Below the pieces are notes generated by a model. That model saw only the letters and a list, made by a program, of their open reading frames with translations. It had not been told where the DNA came from and did no database searches. From Aeromonas sobria (lineage in GTDB: Bacteria > Pseudomonadota > Gammaproteobacteria > Enterobacterales > Aeromonadaceae): a stretch of 64,000 nucleotides of DNA. Position 1 is the stretch's first letter. Every line of letters starts with the position of its first letter. The stretch covers positions 62,001 to 126,000 of the forward strand of contig NZ_CDBW01000002.1 of the NCBI RefSeq assembly GCF_000820145.1. Reading direction: 5' to 3'. Made by a program: the position numbers and the translations under genes. This document shows, piece by piece, positions 57,450 through 64,000 of this stretch.

Positions 57450-59201
57450 TCAGACCAGAGCGCCTTCCACCAGCGACTCGGCCAAGGCAAGCTGGGTCTG
57501 CTGGCTGGTTTGCAGGCGGGATTTTAGTTGATCGCAGAGGGTCATCAGTTCATCGACTTTGGCGACGATGCGGAATTGTTCACCTGCAGGAGGAAGCCCA
57601 AACTGGATACTTTCACATTTTGTTTTATTTATATATGCGATGGTTGTTGCAGAAGCTATTTCATAAAGATGGCTTCCAACAACGCGAATAACACATGATA
57701 AGTATTCCGGTGACAAGCCATTCAAAACAATAAATGCATGAACTTGCTGATTTGATGACACAGGAATGGTATTTATTGCCGAAAGACCAAACCGTCCTAC
57801 ACAACTCATGAGTACACTATTGCTCGGAATAATTCGAGCGGAATATTCCATGACCTCTTCGGTGGTTAATCCTAATTCAATATCCTTTGAATCAAGATAC
57901 CAACTATCTACTGGAAATGATGGTAATGTAACCCAAGGTATCGTTCCACTAAATGTTTTTGGCTTATCACGATTTGGCACAATAGAGGGGCACAGCTCAC
58001 CAATCTGAACACTAACCCATCCAGATGGCAACTCAATATTCTTTTTTGGTAAAAGCTTCGATGTCTTTTGATAAATGCCTTCTTTTACTAACTTCGCCTT
58101 TTCAGCAACGATGCGTTCCAGCAGAACAGAGGCGGGTTCATCGCTCGGGTCTTGCGGTACCAGCTTGCCCATCACCGCCAGTTGCAGGATGGTCTGTTTC
58201 AAGGCGTCGATGCTGGCCTCGGTGGTAAAGAGGGTATCGAAGTGAGTGCTTAGCCGCGCCCAGTTTTGCGCCAGCTCGTCGGCATCGCCGGAGTCTGTCA
58301 GCGTAGCGAGCAGGGTCTCCACCAGCGTCTGATGGGCCGCCAGCAGCGACTCGCTGCACTGCTCCAACTGATCGCATAGAGCCATAAGCTCATCCACTTT
58401 GGCAACGATGCGGTGCTGTTCTGCAAGTGGAGGGACCGGAAACTCGAACAGCTCTAATGTTCTTTTACTGAGGCCTTCGATGGCCATCCCAACTTGCCGA
58501 CCCCATATCAAGTTTTGAACGAGGGGAGATTTTATTCCTAAATGAACAAATGGAGCCAATTCATCAATTAACAAACGGATAATTGTGACATGCTGACTTA
58601 CGTTAGCTTCTTTAATCGAATCAGGGAATATCAATGTGCGCCCTAATGATGCGCCTGTAATATTCAAAAGCACATCACCAGGAATGACTTTAGTTCCTTC
58701 CATCTTCAAATGTGTGTTTTCATCTATATACACAACATCATCCAATCTCAGCCCCTCATTCCACACGTTCTGAGATCGCAGGAAAGGAATGCCTTCCGAG
58801 ACATATGCGCTTTGTCCACCTCGAGGTGTGCTGCCCGACCCCATTTTACTGGTTAATTCTCCCAGGCGAATACACTCCCATCCTTCCGGTAATTCAAACG
58901 GCTTCTCTTCCTCAGCAATTTCCGGCAAGGCTTTGAGCTTTTTAATCTTGCCCTCTTTCACCAACCGCGCCTTTGCGGCGGCAATCCGCTCCAGCAGGAC
59001 TGAGGCGGGTTCATCGCTGGGGTCTTGCGGCACCAGCTTGCCGCGCACCGCCAGCTCCAGGATCAGCTCGCGCAGCTTCTTGATACCGGTGAGTTCCAAC
59101 TTACTGTTGCTGCCGCGCCCGGCACTGCTTTTGGGGCGCACCGCCGCAGTCCAGAGATCCAGGTGGTCGGTAATCAGATTTTCTATTTTCAGCGCCGCCA
59201 T
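57450..59201 (-). CDS. hsdS: Type I restriction-modification specificity subunit HsdS
   Basis: A 583-residue protein with two target-recognition domains and two conserved regions. The repeated conserved block GKLVPQDPSDEPASVLLERI occurs at residues 54-73 and 345-364, and RIVAKVDELM recurs at about 264-273 and near the C-terminus. The recognition domains (about 105-255 and 395-540) are encoded by AT-rich DNA, around 58440-58760 and 57590-58110, as usual for exchanged TRDs. HsdS sets the bipartite recognition site. It overlaps hsdM by one base (TAATG). The recognised sequence cannot be read. Confidence 0.94.
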   Translation of the reverse strand: MAALKIENLITDHLDLWTAAVRPKSSAGRGSNSKLELTGIKKLRELILELAVRGKLVPQDPSDEPASVLLERIAAAKARLVKEGKIKKLKALPEIAEEEKPFELPEGWECIRLGELTSKMGSGSTPRGGQSAYVSEGIPFLRSQNVWNEGLRLDDVVYIDENTHLKMEGTKVIPGDVLLNITGASLGRTLIFPDSIKEANVSQHVTIIRLLIDELAPFVHLGIKSPLVQNLIWGRQVGMAIEGLSKRTLELFEFPVPPLAEQHRIVAKVDELMALCDQLEQCSESLLAAHQTLVETLLATLTDSGDADELAQNWARLSTHFDTLFTTEASIDALKQTILQLAVMGKLVPQDPSDEPASVLLERIVAEKAKLVKEGIYQKTSKLLPKKNIELPSGWVSVQIGELCPSIVPNRDKPKTFSGTIPWVTLPSFPVDSWYLDSKDIELGLTTEEVMEYSARIIPSNSVLMSCVGRFGLSAINTIPVSSNQQVHAFIVLNGLSPEYLSCVIRVVGSHLYEIASATTIAYINKTKCESIQFGLPPAGEQFRIVAKVDELMTLCDQLKSRLQTSQQTQLALAESLVEGALV

Positions 59202-60703
59202 TATGCCTGCCCCCCTTGCTTGGCCGCACCTTTGCCCAGTGCTTCACCCAGAATGGTTTTTAGCTGATCACGCAGGGTCTGGATTTCAGCCTGCTCTGTG
59301 GCATAGCGCGTCAGCAGCTCGTCGGGGTCATGGCTTATCTGCTCGCCGACATGGGGGTTTTTAATATCGAGGTTGAAGTTGCGCTCGATGATGGTGTCAA
59401 TGCTGACCTTCCACGCTTGCTCGTTCTCTACCCGGGCAGCAAAGCCGTCCGCCTCATCACCCCACCAGGCGATCTCGGCCTCAAACTCCTCAAACTTCAT
59501 CGGTTTGGTTTTGCTGTAGTTCTTCACCCCAGCCGGATAGGGGTGCTCGTAGAACCAGACATCCTTGGTGGGCTGATCCTTGGAGAAGAACAGGATATTG
59601 GTCTTGATGCCGGTATAGGGGGCAAACACGCCGTTGGGCAGCCGCACTATGGTGTGCAGGTTGCACTCGCTGGTGAGCAGTTGCTTGATCTTGGTTTTGA
59701 CCCCTTCGCCAAACAGGGTGCCGTCGGGCAGCACCACGGCGGCGCGACCGCCCTTGCCATTTGTTGCCGGGGCAAGGACTTCAATGATCAGCTGCAGGAA
59801 CAGGTCGGCAGTTTCGCGGGTGCGCAGATCAGCGGGGAAATTCTGCTCGATGCCATCCTCTTCGGTGCCGCCAAAGGGCGGGTTGGTGAGGATCACATCG
59901 ATATCGCTATCCCAGCTCGACAGCGGTTTGTCGAGGGTGTTGCCGTGGCGGATCTGCACCGGCACCTCGATGCCGTGCAGCAGCATGTTAGTGGTGCAAA
60001 GGAGGTGCGGCAACTGCTTCTTCTCGACCCCCATGATCTGCTGCTGCAGGGTCTGGTGGTCGGCTGATGTCTCGACATAGTACTCTTTGACATGATCAAA
60101 CGCGCAGGCGAGAAAGCCGCCGGTGCCACAGGCCGGGTCCATGATCCGCTCGCCGAGCTTGGGGTCGATGCGGTTGACCATAAAGCGGGTAACGGCACGG
60201 GGGGTGTAGAACTCGCCCGCGTTACCGGCGCTCTGCAGGTCGCGCAGGATCTGCTCGTAGATGTCGCCAAACAGGTGGCGTTCGCTGCTGTCGGTAAAGT
60301 CGATCTCGTTAAGCTTGTTGATCACCTGCTTGAGCAGGGTGCCGTTTTTCATGTAGTTGAAGGCATCACTGAACGCCTCTTTCACCACATAGCCACGGGG
60401 GTTGAGATCGATATTGGCAGGCTGGTTTTTCAGGCTGTCGAACAGGTCATTGTTGACGAAATCGAGCAGGGCATCACCAGTCAGCCCTTCGCTATCGGCC
60501 GCCCAGTTGCGCCACAGGAAGCGCTCGGGGATGGGGCAGCGGTAGTTATCCTGCTCAAACTCCAGCTCCTCTTCCTGGGCGTCGAACACTTTCAAAAACA
60601 GCAGCCAGGAGAGCTGGCCGAGGCGCTGGGCATCGCCGTCGATACCGGCGTCCTTGCGCATGATGTCCTGAATGGATTTGATAACTGAGCTGATGGATGA
60701 CAT
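59201..60703 (-). CDS. hsdM: Type I restriction-modification DNA methyltransferase HsdM
   Basis: A 500-residue N6-adenine methyltransferase. An N-terminal helical HsdM domain (IKSIQDIMRKDAGIDGDAQRL) is followed by the SAM motif DPACGTGGFLACAFDH (near residues 165-180) and the catalytic motif LTNPPFGG near 273-280. It acts with HsdS as the modification enzyme and, with HsdR, as the restriction complex. Its stop overlaps the hsdS start. A hairpin at 60775-60797 stands between it and hsdR. Confidence 0.96.
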   Translation of the reverse strand: MSSISSVIKSIQDIMRKDAGIDGDAQRLGQLSWLLFLKVFDAQEEELEFEQDNYRCPIPERFLWRNWAADSEGLTGDALLDFVNNDLFDSLKNQPANIDLNPRGYVVKEAFSDAFNYMKNGTLLKQVINKLNEIDFTDSSERHLFGDIYEQILRDLQSAGNAGEFYTPRAVTRFMVNRIDPKLGERIMDPACGTGGFLACAFDHVKEYYVETSADHQTLQQQIMGVEKKQLPHLLCTTNMLLHGIEVPVQIRHGNTLDKPLSSWDSDIDVILTNPPFGGTEEDGIEQNFPADLRTRETADLFLQLIIEVLAPATNGKGGRAAVVLPDGTLFGEGVKTKIKQLLTSECNLHTIVRLPNGVFAPYTGIKTNILFFSKDQPTKDVWFYEHPYPAGVKNYSKTKPMKFEEFEAEIAWWGDEADGFAARVENEQAWKVSIDTIIERNFNLDIKNPHVGEQISHDPDELLTRYATEQAEIQTLRDQLKTILGEALGKGAAKQGGQA

Positions 60704-60774
60704 GGGATTCTCTGCTTTTTACAAAAATGGTGACGAATACAGGGGCGAATGCGTCAGGAATATCGATAAAACAA

Positions 60775-60797
60775 GCGGCCATGATTGCCATGGCCGC
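60775..60797 (-). terminator. Weak hairpin between hsdR and hsdM
   Basis: GCGGCCAT (60775-60782) pairs with ATGGCCGC (60790-60797); the minus strand continues TTGTTTTATC. This may lower hsdM read-through from hsdR or simply be a spacer structure. Confidence 0.4.
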
Positions 60798-60823
60798 ACT
60801 GTGGTGCTGTTGCAGCCTTGGCG

Positions 60824-63289
60824 TCAGGCGCTCTGCTGCTCACGATAGATTTCTTGCTCCAGTTCGGTGATGGCCTGCTCGAACTGTTTGGGGCCACCAA
60901 AACCCTTCTTGGCCAACTCCAGCGGCCGACCCAACTCGGTAAAGGGGGCGACTTTTAGCGCATCCTTGGTCTCAATCTCGGTCACGCCCTGATCTGCATA
61001 CTTGTCGAGCAGACTGGTGAGTACCTGCTGGGCGGTATCGTTGTACTTGGTGAAGTAGTTGCGCTTTTTGACGTTGTTCGCCCGCTCGCGGCGGGTCAGT
61101 GGCGGCTGATCGTATACCACATGGCAGATAAGGTCGAACGGGTCGAGCTCCTTGCCCACCTCCTCCTGCAGCACCTCCCACAGCACCCCCGCCTGAGCCA
61201 ATTCATCCATGATGGCTTGCTTGCGCTCGGCGGCTTGCCAGCGTTTGGTGAAGGCATCGAGGGTGGCAAACTCCTTGAGCAGGGTCTTTTTGGTGTAGTC
61301 CTTGAAGGATTCGGTCACCAGTTTGCCATCGGCATCGTAATACTGCACCCGCTCGGCGATGACGCTGACCGCCACGCCGTTGACATAATACTTGCTGACT
61401 CCGGGCGTTGGACCACCCAGCGGGCCTGTGCCCTGGCCACCTGCGCCACTCTGGCCACCATCACTACCGGTCGTGTAGCTGCCGGGTTGTTCATCGACCC
61501 CGGGGGCAAACGGATCGCCATGGTCGCCGGGTTCATCGGCAGGCAGTGGATCGGCGCCATCGATGATATCGCCCAAGCCTTCATCCGGATTGTTGATGTC
61601 TGCCGGTTTGACCACCATGACGCGCTCCGGCTCGCCGTCGAAACGGGGATCGGCAAACAGCTCGGTGGCCTTCTTGAAGTCGAGAATGGTAAACCAGAGC
61701 TTGCCGTACTTATCGTCAATACGGGTGCCACGGCCGATGATCTGCTTGAACTTGGTCATGGACTGGATGTTTTGATCCAGCACCACCAGCTTGCAGGTCT
61801 TGGCATCAACGCCGGTGGTCATCAGTTCGGAGGTAGTGGCGATGACTGGATAGGGCTTTTTCGGGTTGATGAAGTTGTCGAGCTGGGCCTTACCCAACTC
61901 ATCATCGCCGGTGATTTTCATCACATAGCGATCGTCTTTGGCCATCTGATCCGGGTTGAGGTTGACCAGCGCCCGTCGCATTCGGTCGGCATGATCGATG
62001 TCGTTGCAGAATACGATGGTCTTGGCCATCGGGTCGGTTTTCTTGAGGTAGTTGGTGATAGTTTCGGCCACCAGCCGGGTGCGCTCGTCGATCACCAGGG
62101 TGCGGTCGAAGTCCTTCTGGTTGTAGATGCGATCGACTATCTCATTGCCCTGTTTATCCAACTGCCCCTTTGTAGGCCGCCACCCTTGCAGATCCACATT
62201 GATATCGACCCGCACCACCTTGTAGGGGGCAAGAAAACCATCTTCGATCCCCTCTTTGAGGGAATAGGTATAGACAGGGTCACCGAAGTAATCGGTGTTG
62301 GAGACGGTTTCGGTCTCTTTGGGGGTGGCGGTGAGACCAATCTGGGTGGCCGATGAGAAGTATTCGAGGATATCGCGCCAGGCGCTGTCTTCAGCGGCGC
62401 TGCCCCGATGGCACTCATCCACCACGATCAGGTCGAAGAAATCAGGGGAGACCTGCTTAAAGGCTTTCTGTGACTCTTCCGGTCCGGTGAGTGCCTGATA
62501 GAGGGCAAGATGAATTTCAAAAGCAGGATCGACCGTGCGCCCTATCACTTTGGTCATCGCTGAGCCAAAGGGCTGAAAGTCATTGATCTTGGTCTGATCC
62601 ACCAGAATGTTGCGGTCGGCCAGAAACAGGATGCGCTTCTTGGCGCCCGCCTTCCACAAACGCCAGATGATCTGGAACGCGGTGTAGGTCTTGCCGGTGC
62701 CGGTGGCCATCACCAGTAATACCCGGTCTTCACCTTTCGATATGGCTTCTACGGTCTTGTTGATAGCCTGCAGCTGGTAGTAGCGGGGGGATTTGCCACT
62801 GCCATCCGAGTAATAGTCCTGACTGATGACAGGCAGCTGAGCCTGGGTGTAGCCCTTCCAGGTGCAGAGCTTGTCCCAAAGTTGGCCCGGGCTGGGGAAG
62901 TCCTCCAACGCAATCTCGGATTCCAGCTTGGCCGGATGGGTCTTGTCATGAAATACGAAGCCATCGCCGTTGCTGGCAAACACGAACGGCACATCCAGCA
63001 GACGGGCATAATCGAGCCCCTGCTGCATTCCCTTGCCAATCTCATGCTTGTTGGCTTTGGCCTCGATCACCGCCAGTGGCAAGCCCATCTTGTGATAGAG
63101 CACGATATCGGCCGATTTGACCTTCTTGCGTGCCGCCATCTGGCCGCGCACCACCACTTTGCCATCCCGCAGCTTCACCTCTTGGCGGACTTGGGTCAGA
63201 TCATCCCACCCCGCCGCCTTGATGGCAGGCAGCAGGTATTTGGAGATGATGTCGGCTTCGGTGAGGGTTGCTTTGTTGATCTCGGCCAT
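60824..63289 (-). CDS. hsdR: Type I restriction enzyme R subunit HsdR
   Basis: An 821-residue motor-nuclease. ATG 63289 is preferred over the GTG two codons upstream because GAAGAG then has proper spacing. The N-terminal PD-(D/E)xK nuclease has [22 protein letters not shown]. Superfamily 2 helicase motifs follow: [13 protein letters not shown] (Walker A), VVDECHRGS (DEAD-like), GLTATPKET and a C-terminal helicase half with [11 protein letters not shown] Gly-rich stretch near 600-630 ([13 protein letters not shown]) links to the C-terminal domain that contacts the MS core. At about 820 residues it is of the shorter EcoR124-unlike class. Confidence 0.95.
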   Translation of the reverse strand: MAEINKATLTEADIISKYLLPAIKAAGWDDLTQVRQEVKLRDGKVVVRGQMAARKKVKSADIVLYHKMGLPLAVIEAKANKHEIGKGMQQGLDYARLLDVPFVFASNGDGFVFHDKTHPAKLESEIALEDFPSPGQLWDKLCTWKGYTQAQLPVISQDYYSDGSGKSPRYYQLQAINKTVEAISKGEDRVLLVMATGTGKTYTAFQIIWRLWKAGAKKRILFLADRNILVDQTKINDFQPFGSAMTKVIGRTVDPAFEIHLALYQALTGPEESQKAFKQVSPDFFDLIVVDECHRGSAAEDSAWRDILEYFSSATQIGLTATPKETETVSNTDYFGDPVYTYSLKEGIEDGFLAPYKVVRVDINVDLQGWRPTKGQLDKQGNEIVDRIYNQKDFDRTLVIDERTRLVAETITNYLKKTDPMAKTIVFCNDIDHADRMRRALVNLNPDQMAKDDRYVMKITGDDELGKAQLDNFINPKKPYPVIATTSELMTTGVDAKTCKLVVLDQNIQSMTKFKQIIGRGTRIDDKYGKLWFTILDFKKATELFADPRFDGEPERVMVVKPADINNPDEGLGDIIDGADPLPADEPGDHGDPFAPGVDEQPGSYTTGSDGGQSGAGGQGTGPLGGPTPGVSKYYVNGVAVSVIAERVQYYDADGKLVTESFKDYTKKTLLKEFATLDAFTKRWQAAERKQAIMDELAQAGVLWEVLQEEVGKELDPFDLICHVVYDQPPLTRRERANNVKKRNYFTKYNDTAQQVLTSLLDKYADQGVTEIETKDALKVAPFTELGRPLELAKKGFGGPKQFEQAITELEQEIYREQQSA

Positions 63290-63530
63290 GAGCACTCTTC
63301 CGGTCGGGGGACAATATTGCTCAAGATTCTCTCATAAAATCAGCCGGGTTTTGTTGATTTAAGACTCATAAAGCAACATGGGGTGCTGCTCTTGATGGCA
63401 TGCCTTCGGGTCAAGGAAACGTCTGGCAATGGCATAACTAGGTCGTAGTGAATGATTGTTGAAGGGCATCGCTTGAGTTAGTCCCATAGCAAGTCAGCCG
63501 GTTTGGCTCTCGCTGAATGCAGAGGCCAAG

Positions 63531-63815
63531 ATTCCAGATAGATAGGAATCTGCCCCCATCAATTCCAGCACACCAAGAACCATAATCCCTTCAAACAAGA
63601 TGACCAATATTCCAGAGAGAAAAACAGCACGAAATTTCCAGATAGATAGGAATTCTTCGATCAGGATTCCACATAACTCGTTCTGAACAGGCATTCCACT
63701 ATGTGGAAAATTCGCACCACTTTTCCAGATAGATAGTTATGTGGAAAGAAACTGGACGGGAATTGGTTGGGAATGACAGTGTTCATTCCATGGCTCCACA
63801 TCCTGCGTGATTCCA
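63531..63815 (+). repeat. Array of (A/T)TTCCA repeats, three with the longer TTCCAGATAGATAG unit
   Basis: Copies begin at 63531, 63562, 63609, 63635, 63666, 63693, 63722, 63785 and 63810. Neighbour distances are 31, 47, 26, 31, 27, 29, 63 and 25 bp. TTCCAGATAGATAG occurs three times (63532, 63636, 63723); the first two are closed by GGAAT, forming small dyads. TTCCACATAAC (63667-63677) is inverted at 63736-63746. Confidence 0.75.
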
Positions 63816-63845
63816 CGCAATCATGTTTGTTACGAGCGAACAAAC
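63694..63845. repeat. Series of perfect inverted repeats
   Basis: Perfect arms: TTCCAC/GTGGAA (63694-63708), GGAATGA/TCATTCC (63770-63789), TGCGTG/CACGCA (63804-63819) and GTTTGTT/AACAAAC (63825-63845). Each has a 3-7 nt loop. None has a T-run typical of a terminator. Confidence 0.7.
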
Positions 63846-63931
63846 TTCAATACTTTCAGTGCGTTGTTGATTTTTTCCTGAGCAAAGTCCATGGTGATAT
63901 GGAGTTTGGTCACACGATCACCTGATTGCAT
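63830..63931 (-). CDS. Possible 33-residue small protein
   Basis: A frame from ATG 63931 to TAA, MQSGDRVTKLHITMDFAQEK then INNALKVLKFVRS. It reads as one amphipathic helix. There is no properly spaced ribosome site and its 3' end lies in an inverted repeat. It may be the remnant of a longer gene or chance. Confidence 0.25.
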   Translation of the reverse strand: MQSGDRVTKLHITMDFAQEKINNALKVLKFVRS

Positions 63932-63961
63932 CCTTTATCCGTTACACCTGAGGCCATCACC

Positions 63962-64000
63962 ATGAACAGCATCGTCATCCTGATCCTCCTGTTTTCATTC
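63962..64000 (+). CDS. Start of an unidentified membrane or exported protein (partial at window end)
   Basis: ATG 63962 follows GAGG by 8 nt. The 13 visible codons, MNSIVILILLFSF, form a hydrophobic N-terminus typical of a signal anchor. The product cannot be named from so little. Confidence 0.45.
   Translation, partial: MNSIVILILLFSF

Larger units (their letters stand above)
63290..63961. other. Non-coding, repeat-rich region upstream of hsdR (672 bp)
   Basis: No frame here looks coding apart from a doubtful 33-codon one. It must contain the hsdR promoter at its left end. The right half is AT-richer than the core genome and carries the (A/T)TTCCA repeat field and several inverted repeats listed separately. 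Confidence 0.75.

Noticed and set aside
63494-63694. A 66-codon minus-strand frame with a hydrophobic stretch
   Set aside because: It runs through the TTCCA repeats, no ribosome site is evident, and the repeat units explain its repeated EFLSIWK/SYLSGIL-like words.
63531-63815. CRISPR array
   Set aside because: The shared unit is only 6 to 14 bp, spacing varies from 25 to 63 bp, and no cas gene is present.

Overview
The window is a chromosomal segment of a GC-rich gammaproteobacterium. The gene set and order point to Aeromonas or a close relative: fmt-rsmB-trkA-trkH, typA divergent from glnA-ntrB-ntrC, comM divergent from ilvLGMEDA, srkA-dsbA, and pyrE-rph divergent from yicC. This genus call is inference from content and synteny, because no rRNA or tRNA gene is present. 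The window opens inside fmt and ends just after the start of an unidentified gene.

Region by region. (1) 1-4.8 kb: tRNA formylation (fmt), rRNA methylation (rsmB) and the Trk potassium system (trkA, trkH). (2) 4.9-11.9 kb: typA, then the nitrogen-control locus. glnA has a sigma-54 promoter and two NtrC boxes, and a third NtrC box lies in the ntrB leader. (3) 11.9-18.1 kb: add, rmuC, an orphan napF, the nitric-oxide sensor nsrR, a PfkB-type kinase and cysB. (4) 18.2-24.3 kb: a beta-alanine/polyamine catabolic cluster made of a glutamine amidotransferase, a CoA-acylating semialdehyde dehydrogenase, a beta-alanine:pyruvate-type aminotransferase, a PuuR-like regulator and a PuuC-like aldehyde dehydrogenase. 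Repeated TGTTTA-type sites flank the regulator. (5) 24.4-31.1 kb: rarD, a chemoreceptor, a YeeE/YedE transporter, ompA, and a TetR/HPP divergent pair sharing a palindrome. (6) 31.1-39.4 kb: the complete attenuated ilvLGMEDA operon and comM. (7) 39.5-44.5 kb: two paralogous acyltransferases, then the NAD salvage locus with nrtR (plus a DUF523 gene) divergent from pncA-pncB. A 32-codon partial duplicate of the pncB start lies between pncA and pncB. (8) 44.5-55.0 kb: dsbA, srkA, ccoG, yihD, a diguanylate cyclase, copA-cueR with a MerR-type promoter, then pyrE-rph and yicC.

(9) 55.3-63.3 kb is accessory DNA. It holds a type I restriction-modification operon in the order hsdR-hsdM-hsdS, followed in the same direction by a SEC-C zinc-motif protein and a protein I cannot assign. 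Base composition falls in the two unassigned genes and in the hsdS recognition domains. Upstream of hsdR is about 670 bp of AT-richer, apparently non-coding DNA with at least eight copies of (A/T)TTCCA, often 25-31 bp apart, and a series of perfect small inverted repeats.

The strongest candidates for undescribed biology are the two genes attached to the hsd operon, the TTCCA repeat field upstream of it, and the duplicated pncB start used as an intercistronic mini-ORF.
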